This document shows, piece by piece, positions 24,002 to 41,800 of a stretch of 64,000 bases of DNA (position 1 is the first letter of the stretch; every line of letters starts with the position of its first letter). The notes below the pieces were generated by a model. That model saw only the letters and a list, made by a program, of their open reading frames with translations. It was not told the origin of the DNA and ran no database searches. This stretch comes from Mycteria americana (Eukaryota > Chordata > Aves > Ciconiiformes > Ciconiidae): positions 603,060 through 667,059 of the forward strand of contig NC_134390.1 in the NCBI RefSeq assembly GCF_035582795.1, written 5' to 3'. A program made the translations under genes and the position numbers.

Positions 24002-25165
24002 GCGAAAGACAAAGCGCCAGGGCTCTTCCACGCCGGCGTTCGGCTCCCTTCGTCACCGCTTCCTCACGGCAACACCGGGAATGAGGTTGACCGCTTGGTT
24101 TGGGACTTGTGGGTGCCAGATTCCCTTTCCCGGTCGCTGTCCTGGTTTTCATCCTGCTCTGCTCTTCTGCCTGAGCCGGCGCAGGGCAGCAGGGATCCAC
24201 TGGTGCCGCTCGCAGACGGCTCCGTGTTGTCTTCTCTGCGCACGACGCCTGCTCGGCAGCTCCTTCCACGTGCTCTCCCCTTGATTTCGGCCTTGTGAGA
24301 TGAACGATCCCCCTTTTAATGGCAAATTATATCCCAGCTGTTGGATTAACCTGGTTTTTTTCCCCTTTTTTTTGCGTTGGGGCAGACCTTGGGGGAAGGA
24401 AGGCTTTCTAGGTGTGGGGAGAACGGGGAAACCCTTCTTCTTTGAAGGACCTGAGGCAGGAAATCAAGAGAAGGTGTTGTCGGACCCGGAGAATTCCTGT
24501 GGGACGTGTCAGCTGGATGTCCGGTGGAAAAGCCCACCGTAAGCGCGCGTAGCGAGCCTGTACATCGTGTAATGGTGCGGGCCGGCACCTTTGCGCAGCG
24601 CTAAGACCCGCACGCAGCCACGGCCGCCCCAGCACGACACCCCGCAGACGGGGCAGAGCTTGTGTGCCCGCGGCTCTCTGTGCGTCGGGCAGACACGAGG
24701 CGGCCCTTCAACACATGGAAGTAGTTTTTTTTTTCCCCTCATACCTCTAATTTTTAAGATGTGTCAGCACTGTAGAGGGGAAGAGGGTGGGAGCACCTCA
24801 AAACCCAGCACTTCATGGGGCTGTAAGTCCTGCGAGCGGGGGAAACGTTTCCCTCCCTCTCCAGAGTAGCTCTGCTCAGAGCGTGGGATGCTCCATGCCC
24901 TGGAGCAGAGGTTTTCCTCCCGTCTGCCACGCAATAACCCACCCAAGCTCTTCCTTAGCTTTGGTTTTGCACCGTTAACTCACCGTTTTGGTGTTGATTT
25001 TATTTATGTGTGTGTATATACAGATTTTAGGAGGAGGCGTGAGGACGTGCTGGCAGCGGGGCACCGGGCAGGACCCCCCACCCCGGGCAGCACCTGCTCT
25101 CTGTTTTGCGCGGCTTGCTCCCGGCAGCAGCGACGTCCCCGCACACGCAGTCACGTGTTCGTGGA

Positions 25166-25171
25166 AATAAA
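25166..25171 (+). terminator. ASB8: ASB8 poly(A) signal AATAAA
   Basis: The first AATAAA after the stop, followed within 40 bases by a GT-rich element (ggtgtgtgtgtcg) typical of cleavage sites. It implies a 3' UTR of about 1.2 kb. Confidence 0.8.
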
Positions 25172-25842
25172 CGGCTCGCCGCGTGCTGGAAGGTGTGTGT
25201 GTCGCACGCTCGCGGCCGCGGTCAGCAAGGGAGCGCGGGGGGTTGGCCCCACTCTTTTGGGGTCCTCCCTGAACGGGGAGGGTGCGTCAGGGTGGGGTTT
25301 GGGGGTGCTGCTGCTGGTGGTTTCGTTCCTGTGCTTGTTTTCGGCACCACGTACAGTCCCCGTCACACCTCCGAGGACCGTAACGTCACCCTGTCGGTGG
25401 TGACGCCTTGTTAAACCCTCACGCTGATGAGTTCTGCGTGGGTTTTAGCTCCCGCCGCAGCCTGCCCTCCCCGATCCCCCTCGCTGCTCCCACCCCACCC
25501 TTCGCACCCGCGCTTCCGCCCTTGTCTGGGTTTTTTTTGGGATCTTGCCGATGCACCGAGCTGCATCACCCCCCACGTGCGCGCTTCTCACCCAGGGGTC
25601 CCGGGAGAGCTGGCCTGTGCTCTTGAAGCTGAAATCAGGCGGGTAAACTTTGATAAATGTTTTATGGGAGAAACTTGGGGGAGAAAAATCAGGTTATATA
25701 TATTTTATTCCTCCCTGTTGTGCTGGGAAATGGAGCTGCCGGGACCAGGGGTGTATGCGGGGCTGTGGGAGCCGTGTTCGCCTTCCCCAGCGCCAGAGGG
25801 TTGGAGCACGATTTGTGTTTGCCGCCATGAGTGAGTGACGAG

Positions 25843-25848
25843 TTTATT
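25843..25848 (-). terminator. PFKM: PFKM poly(A) signal
   Basis: TTTATT on the plus strand (AATAAA on the minus strand) 350 bases past the PFKM stop. About 670 bases separate it from the convergent ASB8 signal; I see nothing else in that gap. Confidence 0.85.
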
Positions 25849-26197
25849 GAAGCATCTTAATTCTGAATTTTTAACACTAAAGCGGTGCCCTAGGGACTCT
25901 ACCCGGATCGCTTGCTCTTAGCTCATCGCAACATCCCGCTGCAACGCTTGGGGAACCGCTTTTCTGTTTAAAAAGCCCACGAAATACCTAAACCAACCCC
26001 AAATTTACCTCGAGGAAACCCTCTGCTTCAGGAAAACCGCTTTTTTTGCTGAGGCAGCGGGTGCCCTCGGGGTGTGGAGGTGCTGCCTGGCTTCCCGACG
26101 GTGCGAGCTACAACGGGGAGCGCTTGTTTCGGAGGTTCCCCGGAGCGACACGGGGACACGCTCCAGGGGCGGGGGAAGCCGTGCCAGCGGTCGCCTC

Positions 26198-33529
<7,332 letters not shown>

Positions 33530-33744
33530 CTTCTTGGCTGGAAAAAGAGGAAAATTGGGCAAAAAAGGGTGGGAAGGGCGGTGAGGTGCCCCCCGTCCCG
33601 CCGGCACCCGCGGACTGGCACCCGCCGACTGGCACCCGCCGCCCCGCCGGCCCCTACATGGGGCCCCGGAGGGAGGGACGGCCCCGCTGGGGGGGTGTCC
33701 CCTCCCCGGCACGGGGGGGCAGGGGGGCACGGTCCTGCGGGGAC

Positions 33745-35158
33745 TGGTCTGCCCTCCCTACTGGTTCCAGTCTGCCCTCCCTACTGGTGCTGTCTGCTCT
33801 CCTTACTGGTACCAGTCTGTCCTCTCTACTGGTACCAGTCTGTCCTCCCTACTGGTGCTGTCTGCCCGCCGTACTGGTACCAGTTTGTCCTCTCTACTGG
33901 TACCAGTTTGTCATCCCTACTGGTGCTGTCTGCCCGCCGTACTGGTACCAGTTTGTCCTCCCTACTGGTGCTGTCTGCTCTCCTTACTGGTACCAGTTTG
34001 TCCTCTCTACTGGTACCAGTCTGTCCTCCCTACTGGTGCTGTCTGCTCTCCTTACTGGTACCAGTTTGTCCTCTCTACTGGTACCAGTCTGTCCTCCCTA
34101 CTGGTGCTGTCTGCCCTCCTTACTGGTGCTAGTCTCTATTCCTTGCTGGTACCAGTTTGTCCTCCCTACTGGTGCTGTCTGCTCTCCTTACTGGTACCAG
34201 TTTGTCCTCTCTACTGGTACCAGTCTGCCCTCCCTACTGGTGCTGTCTGCCCTCCTTACTGGTGCTAGTCTCTATTCCTTGCTGGTACCAGTTTGTCCTC
34301 CCTACTGGTGTTGTCTGCCCTCCTTACTGGTACCAGTTCGTCCTCCCTACTGGTGCTGTCTGCCCTCCCTACTGGTACCAGTTTGTCCTCCCTACTGGTG
34401 CTGTCTGCCCTCCTTACTGGTACCCGTTTGTCCTCTCTACTGGTACCAGTCTGCCCTCCCTACTGGTGCTGTCTGCCCTCCTTACTGGTGCTAGTCTCTA
34501 TTCCTTGCTGGTACCAGTTTGTCCTCCCTACTGGTGTTGTCTGCCCTCCTTACTGGTACCAGTTTGTCTTCCCTACTGGTGCTGTCTGCCCTCCCTACTG
34601 GTACCAGTTTGTCCTCCCTACTGGTGCTGTCTGCCCTCCTTACTGGTACCAGTTTGTCCTCCTTACTGGTGCTGTCTGCCCTCCTTACTGGTGCCAGTCT
34701 GTATTCCTTGCTGGTACCAGTTTGTTCTCTCTACTGGTACCAGTCTGCCCTCCCTACTGGTGCTGTCTGCCCTCCTTACTGGTACCAGTTTGTCCTCCCT
34801 ACTGGTTCCAGTCTGCCCTCCTTACTGGTGCTGTCTGCTCTCCTTACTGGTACCAGTTTGTCCTCTCTACTGGTACCAGTTTGTCCTCCCTACTGGTGCT
34901 GTCTGCCCTCCTTACTGGTGCCAGTCTGTATTCCTTGCTGGTACCAGTTTGTCCTCTCTACTGGTTCCAGTCTGCCCTCCTTACTGGTGCCAGTCTGTGT
35001 TCCCCGCTGGTTCCAGTCTGCCCTCCTTGCTGGTGCCAGTCTGTGTTCCCCGCTGGTTCCAGTCTGCCCTCCTTGCTGGTGCCAGTCTGTGTTCCCCGCT
35101 GGTTCCAGTCTGCCCTCCTTACTGGTTCCAGTCTGCCCTCCCTGCTGGTGCCAGCAGG
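33745..35158. repeat. 22-23-bp minisatellite with palindromic ACTGGTACCAGT core
   Basis: Two alternating monomers, one with the perfect 12-base palindrome actggtaccagt and one with actggtgctgtctgcc, repeat for 1.4 kb (about 63 units). At the right end (34,980-35,150) the monomer changes to gctggttccagtctgccc. It fills the interval between the first shared PFKM coding exon and the candidate upstream exon at 35,166. Confidence 0.95.
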
Positions 35159-35165
35159 CACTGAC

Positions 35166-35292
35166 CTGGGGGGTGCCCCCGCCTCGGGGCGGGGGGGAGG
35201 AAGGTGAGGAAGAGGAGGACGGCGGCGAGGGAGAGCGCGGCTGAGACGAGGAGCCGGGCGGCCTCGGGGGAGAGCTCGGGGACGGCCACCAT
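35166..35292 (-). CDS. Candidate alternative first coding exon of PFKM (hydrophobic leader)
   Basis: Minus-strand ATG at 35292 in a strong context (GCGATGG) opens 42 codons, MVAVPELSPEAARLL onward, with an uninterrupted hydrophobic stretch at about residues 14-33 (VSAALSLAAVLLFLTFL) followed by PPAPRRG. A splice donor (CCCAG|GTCAGTG) ends the exon at 35166 with one base over. The next acceptor used by PFKM, at 33537, leaves eight bases before the PFKM ATG; 1 + 8 bases make three codons (Ala-Lys-Lys), so the leader reads in frame into MAQTPLGHGH. If spliced so, PFKM would gain a 45-residue N-terminus with a potential signal anchor. Alternatives are an independent microprotein ending at 35119, or a chance open frame in CpG-rich DNA. 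Confidence 0.45.
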
Positions 35293-35311
35293 CGCCCGCC
35301 CCGCGGCTGTC

Positions 35312-36155
35312 ACCCGAGCGGCTGTAACGGGAGCGGCTGTAACAGGAGCGGCTGTAACAGGAGCGGCTGTAGTGGGATCGGCTGTAGTGGGATCGGCTGT
35401 AATGGGATCGGCTGTAACGGGATCGGCTGTAGTGGGATCGGCTGTAGGGATTGGCTGTAATGGGCTTGGCTGTAATGGGATCGGCTGTAACGGGATCGGC
35501 TGTAGGGATCGGCTGTAACGGGATTGGCTGTAATGGGATCGGCTGTAGGGTTCGGCTGTAACGGGATCGGCTGTAACGGGATAGCCTGTAATGGGATCGG
35601 CTGTAGGGATCGGCTGTAGGGATCGGCTGTAACGGGATCAGCTGTAACGGGATCGGCTGTAGGGATCGGCTGTAATGGGATCGGCTGTAACGGGATCAGC
35701 TGTAGGGATCAGCTGTAATGGGATCGGCTGTAGGGATTGGCTGTAACGGGATTGGCTGTAGTGGGATTGGCTGTAGGGATCGGCTGTAATGTGATCGGCT
35801 GTAACGGGATCGGCTGTAATGGGATCAGCTGTAGGGATCGGCTGTAACGGGATCGGCTGTAGGGACTGGCTGTAATGGGATTGCCTGTAACGGGATCGGC
35901 TGTAACGGGATCGGCTGTACAGAATGGCTGTAACAGCATCGGCTGTAACAGGATCGGCTGTAATGGGATCAGCTGTAGGGACCGGCTGTAATGGGATCGG
36001 CTGTAACGGGATCGGCTGTAACGGGATCGCCTGTAACAGGAGTGCCCACAGGCACCAGTTGTAACGAAATCGGCTGTAACGGGACCGGCTGTAGGGATCA
36101 GCTGTAACGGGACCGGCTGTACTGGGTTTGGCTGTAGGGATCGGCTATAAGGGGA
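35312..36155. repeat. 13-15-bp minisatellite (ggctgtaacgggatc)
   Basis: About 57 units of ggctgtaacgggatc, ggctgtaatgggatc and the shorter ggctgtagggatc. The array starts about 20 bases upstream of the candidate PFKM leader ATG. On the PFKM sense strand each unit carries TTACAG|CC, a decent splice acceptor, repeated dozens of times. Confidence 0.95.
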
Positions 36156-36187
36156 CCGTGACAGTGACAGGGGGTGACAGTGCCCCA

Positions 36188-38140
36188 CAGCGTCCCCCCC
36201 CATAGGGGGACACCCACTATAGGGTGACACCCCCCCATAGGGTGACACCCCCCCCCATAGGGGGACACCCACTATAGGGTGACACCCCCCCATAGGGTGA
36301 CACCCCCCCCATAGGGGGACACCCACTATAGGGTGACACCCCCCCATAGGGTGACACTCCCCCCATAGGGGGACACCCACTATAGGGTGACACACTCCCA
36401 TAGGGTGATCCCCTCCCCATAGGGTAACACCCACTATAGGGTGACACCCCCCCATAGGCTGACACCCCCCCCATAGGGTAACACCCACTATAGGGTGACA
36501 CACTCCCATAGGGTGACACCCCCCCCATAGGGTAACACCCACTATAGGGTGACACACTCCCATAGGGTGACACCCCCCCCATAGGGTGACACCCACTATA
36601 GGGTGACACACTCCCATAGGGTGACACCCCCCCATAGGGTGACACCCACTATAGGGTGACACACTCCCATAGGGTGACACCCCCCCCCATAGGGTAACAC
36701 CCACTATAGGGTGACACACTCCCATAGGGTGACACCCCCCCCATAGGGTGACACCCACTATAGGGTGACACACTCCCATAGGGTGACACCCCCCCCATAG
36801 GGTGACACCCACTATAGGGTGACACACTCCCATAGGGTGACACCCCCCCCCATAGGGTAACACCCACTATAGGGTGACACACTCCCATAGGGGGACACCC
36901 CCCCATAGGGTGACACCCACTATAGGGTGACACCCCCCCATAGGGTGACACCCCCCCCATAGGGTGACACCCACTATAGGGTGACACACTCCCATAGGGT
37001 GACACCCCCCCATAGGGTGACACCCACTATAGGGTGACACCCCCCCATAGGGTGACACCCCCCCCCATAGGGTAACACCCACTATAGGGTGACACACTCC
37101 CATAGGGGGACACCCCCCCATAGGGTGACACCCACTATAGGGTGACACCCCCCCATAGGGTGACACCCCCCCCATAGGGTAACACCCACTATAGGGTGAC
37201 ACACTCCCATAGGGTGACACCCCCCCCATAGGGTGACACCCACTATAGGGTGACACACTCCCATAGGGTGACACCCCCCCATAGGGTGACACCCACTATA
37301 GGGTGACACACTCCCATAGGGTGACACCCCCCCCATAGCGTAACACCCACTATAGGGTGACACCCCCCCATAGGGTGACACCCCCCCCATAGGGTGACAC
37401 CCACTATAGGGTGACACACTCCCATAGGGTGACACCCCCCCATAGGGTGACACCCACTATAGGGTGACACCCCCCCATAGGGTGACACCCCCCCCCATAG
37501 GGTAACACCCACTATAGGGTGACACACTCCCATAGGGTGACACCCCCCCCATAGGGTGACACCCACTATAGGGTGACACACTCCCATAGGGTGACACCCC
37601 CCCCAATAGGGTAACACCCACTATAGGGTGACACACTCCCATAGGGTGACACCCCCCCCATAGGGTGACACCCACTATAGGGTGACACACTCCCATAGGG
37701 TGACATCCCCCCCATAGGGTGACACCCACTATAGGGTGACACACTCCCATAGGGTGATCCCCTCCCCATAGGGTGACACTCTGTAGGGTGACAGTGCCCC
37801 ACAGCGTCCCCCCCCATAGGGTGACACCCACTATAGGGTGACACACTCCCATAGGGTGACACCCCCCCATAGGGGTACACCCACTATAGGGTGACACACT
37901 CCCATAGGGTGACACCCCCCCCATAGGGGGACACCCACTATAGGGTGACACCCTCCCATAGGGGGACACCCCCCCATAGGGTGACACTCTGTACCCCACA
38001 GTGTCCCCCCCATAGGGTGGCACCCACTATAGGGTGACACCCCCCCATAGGGGGACACCCACTATAGGGTGACACACTCCCACAGGGTGACACCCCCCCA
38101 TAGGGGGACACCCCCCCATAGGGGGACACCCTATAGGGTG
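36188..38140. repeat. ~18-bp minisatellite (54-bp higher-order unit) between PFKM and SENP1
   Basis: Three monomers, ending catagggtgacac, actatagggtgacac and ctcccatagggtgacac, form a 54-base block repeated some 36 times over 1.95 kb. A nearly identical sub-block with cctgtagggtgacagtgcc-type sequence recurs at 36,165-36,200 and 37,785-37,815. Copies differ little, so the array is young or kept uniform. It stops about 150 bases before the SENP1 CpG island. Confidence 0.96.
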
Positions 38141-38219
38141 ACACGGCCCCCCAGGCCGCCCCTCTCCATGGGCTGCCACCCCCGAGACCGCCGCGCCGCC
38201 AGGGGGCTCCCTCCTGTCC

Positions 38220-38836
38220 CCTCCACCCACCCACGGCGCATGCGCGTCTCCCACCCAGGGCGGCCCCCGCCGCCTCTCTCTGGCGTCACTTCCGGCGGCG
38301 CCGCGCCCGGCGTCGAGTTCCGCTTCCGTCCGCCTCGTTGCCGGCAGCCGCCACCGAGCCCGGGAAAGCTGCGCGCGCCCTCGGGACGCTTCCGCTTCCG
38401 GTAGGGCGGCCGGGACGGGCTGGGCTGGCTCGGGGGGCAGCGGCGGCGGTGGGAGCGGCGGCGCTGGGCCTCAGCCTCGGCCTGCCCCGGCCGCCGGCTC
38501 CGGGACGGCGAGCCGGCCCCCGGCCGGGCGCAGCGTGTCCGGGGCAGCGGTACCGCCTCAGGGGTAAACGCCGGGAGGCCTCGGCCGGTACCGCCAGCCG
38601 CTCCCTCTGCCCGGCGGGAGCCCCGGGGCCGCCGCCGGCCCGTCTGGGGCGCCGACCGGCGGGGCCGTGCCTTTCCCTGACGTTTCTCTCGTTATCTTCG
38701 TTTTCAGAAGGAAAACCGGAGCCGCCCGCGCCCGCCCGCTGCTCTCCGAGCCGGCCCGGCCCCTGGGGATAGAGACTGCTCCGCCGCTTCTCCTCTGCCG
38801 TCTCCGGGGGGGCTGACGGGGGCTCTTCTTCCTCAG
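38220..38836 (+). promoter_or_regulatory. SENP1: SENP1 promoter, CpG island and non-coding first exon
   Basis: Dense CpG island. Clustered ETS-type sites (CACTTCCGG at 38287, and CGCTTCCG copies near 38321 and 38389-38400), no TATA box. A donor-like TTCCG|GTAGGG at 38400 and an acceptor TTTTCAG|AAGG at 38707 suggest a spliced 5' UTR. PFKM lies divergently to the left, beyond the minisatellite. Confidence 0.65.
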
Positions 38837-38853
38837 ATGCGGCCGCGGAGCCC

Positions 38854-41800
38854 ATGAGGATGGAGGCCCGGGACGCGGCGCGGGCCAACCACGGCTCCGC
38901 GTTCAAGGCCTTTCCCCTGCCCTCGCGAGCCAGCCTGCGGGATCCGCTCTCCCAGCCGGACAGCAAGGTGCGGAGGCCGGGTGATCCTCGCCCGCGGTCC
39001 CCGGCGTTGCTGCAGCGAGCTCCCCCCGGTCACTGCTGGACACGCACAGAGATGGTTTTTGGGGCTGGGGGCTTCTTTTGCTCCCTTTTCCCCTTCCCGT
39101 GGTTATCCCCGTGGGTCGGAGGCGCCCGTGGGCAGGGTCTCTGGCCCGAACCGTGGGTTCAAAACCCGCCGGGTGGTTTTGACAGCCCCATCTCGGTAAC
39201 GCCCGATGCTTCTGCGCTGCCAGAGCCCTGCTTGCGCTGTTAGTTACCGACGAGCGTGTAAAACCGAAATCACGCGTGGAATCTGCCCGCGGGCATTAAA
39301 CCCACACGTGGGCGTACTGGGTTTATGGCCTCGGCAAGTGCGTGCACGTACCTTGATACTGCAGTCGTGTATTGAGGAGTCAGCAGCGTAAGCGTGAAGC
39401 TGATGTTTTGCCCTGTAACAAGACAAAAACCAGCGTTTATTTATTTCTTTCCTCGCTAAAACTGCCAGCACGCCGGCAGAGCAGATTTGAGGAGGGGACG
39501 GGAGAGCGAGTGACGCTTTGGCTGCCTTGTCAGGCCAGCGTTGGTGTGTTATTAGAGCAGTCTGCTTCGCTAATTACTGATTTATAACGCTGTGATTGGG
39601 GAGGAGCTGTAACTTTTCACGTCCCCCCGTACTTTTATCGCGCCTGGGGTTTAAGATCGAGCTGTGCTTTCTTCTAATAAAAAGCTGCGATCTTTTCACA
39701 CAGTTTTTACCCAACAAGATCAGCGGTTTCGCTTGCCCCGCTGGAAACGCATCCTGCGCTCTCAATTACAGCCCAGGTAAGACATCATTTTCTGCCCTGG
39801 AGTGTCAGTTTTTTGGCTGTTCCCTTCCCCCGGCAGCTCGGGGAGGGAGATGTGGCTCTTTATTGACCGCTGCCGTGTTTCTCCCCTGCAGAAGTCCCCT
39901 GCCCCGAGAGCTACCGGACAGCGGGGGAGCCTCGAGCCTTTGGCTCCAGCCCCAACGGGCAGTGGAGGGGCTTGGTTCCCCCTCTGGGTTCCGTGCCGCA
40001 GAAGCCGAGGGTGAGCCGAGGCTCTTACCTTGAAGCTCGCAAAAACCCCAGGTGCGTGCAGCTCCCCTCCGCGTTCAACCTTCCCCGCAGAGCCCTGTGG
40101 GAGCTTCACGTGGGGATTTTACCCGCGCAAACCGTCGGTATCGATACAGCGTAAATTCAGGGTGGAAATGGTTGCGTGGGTCGAGGTTGGCTGGGTCCGT
40201 AGGTGCCTTTCGGTGTTTATAAACCTCCCTGTGGCAAAGGTGCTTCGTAAAGGCCGTGAACGCTGGTTTTGAGAGGGGACAGCGTGGCGTAACCTGCCCG
40301 TCGCGGAAGCTAGTGGTGTAACGAGTCGGTTTTGAGTGTATCGGGAGTGCTGGCATGAGAATGGGAACATCGCTACGCCACTGGGAAATTGGGAGAGAAC
40401 TAGTACGTCGTCATTTTGTGATGAAAATGTGCTGATTAGTGCATGTGGTGCCGGGTGCAGGAGCTTTTTTTTTGCAGCTGGTATAAACTCGCGTTGCTTC
40501 AGACCTTTCCAGACTGAGTCGAGTCTTTATTGCTCCTGAAAATCCCTGCAGTGGCCGACGTTTGTTTGCAAATAGGGAAAATTAATTTCAACGGGAGAAA
40601 TGCCACATGGACCCATGTATTTTTTTCATGGGCTGTTAGGTGAGCCTGAGCGTGGGAGCGGGGAGGAGCAAGGCGAGGGAGGGCATCTGCTGTTATCGAT
40701 AAATAAAAATGCCAAGAGCAGTGTCTCCAGGCGAGGTTCAGCCATTTTGTGGTGCTTGGATGGAAGCTGGAGCTGGTGGATCTGGCGGGAAGGTCTGGCC
40801 AGGGTTTCCAGGCTGTGGCTCCTCGGCCTCGCAGTGCCACCTGGTGGCATCTGTTTGGCCGCACAGGCCTCGGGAATGGTTTCAAATCAAGTTGATGGAG
40901 AGAGCCAGCCTTCAGCTTTGAGATGGTTCTTAAAACGCGCATAAAATACCAATTTCTGATCACAGTTGGGGTACCCTGGTTCCTGGCTGGGTTTGGGGAT
41001 GGGGCAGAATGAGATTACGGATTAAAACAAGCATGAAGTCAAATAAAAGCGTTTCTTTCTCTCCTCGCAGCGGGACGTCCAACAGTTTTGTAGGAAAATC
41101 AAACCACCATTGCCATGCGTCAGCTTTTCCGATCAAACCCGCTCAGAGTCCTTCCTGGAGCGGTCCGTGTCGCCGCAGCCTGCTTAGCCCCAAGAAGACT
41201 CCCCGGCGGTTCATCAGCACGGCGGAAGAGGTAAAGAAAAGGCTGGGAGACTCTTTAGCGGGTGGTTATTTCTGCGGAGATCTCTTTTGGGTGCCACAAA
41301 GTGCTCGAGGCGGCTCTAACCCACCGCCTTGTGCTGGATTCGCTCCTTCTGCCAGGCAGAAGCTGGCTTCAGCTCTGCTCACGTTCAGACTTCAGCCTTG
41401 ATCAGACCAACCGCAGCTGATGGTTGAACTTTTCAAGACCCCTGGATGTGCTTGCGCCCATAAAATCTCTACTTCCATGTGTATCTGCTCGCTCTTCGCG
41501 GTGTCTTTGTTGAAATCACGTTGGCTGGACGTATCTGGTTATTTCCCTGCAGACTGTTCGAGAGGAAGAGCGAGAGATCTACAGGCAGTTGCTTCAGATG
41601 GTCACAGGAAAACAATTTTCCACCTCCAAGCCCTCTTCGCTATTCCCCTTCCATCTGTGAGTATGTAAAATGCTCTTCCCCACCTGACAGCCCCACATGT
41701 ATTCGCTGGGAACTTACTTTCTGTTGTTCCTAGGTCCAGATGTTCAAATTCCAGCAAAACCCTAGTGAAAGAAACTCCCAGCAAGAACTCAAAGCTCTTT

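Noticed and set aside
24565-24590. Short hairpin ggtgcgggccggcacc in the ASB8 3' UTR
   Set aside because: Five-base arms only, common by chance in GC-rich DNA.
36188-38140. CRISPR-like array of direct repeats
   Set aside because: Repeats are contiguous with no unique spacers and lie in a vertebrate gene region; it is a minisatellite.
36188-38140. Genuine phage promoters or vector contamination
   Set aside because: Only partial matches, embedded in dozens of degenerate tandem units that continue into genomic sequence.
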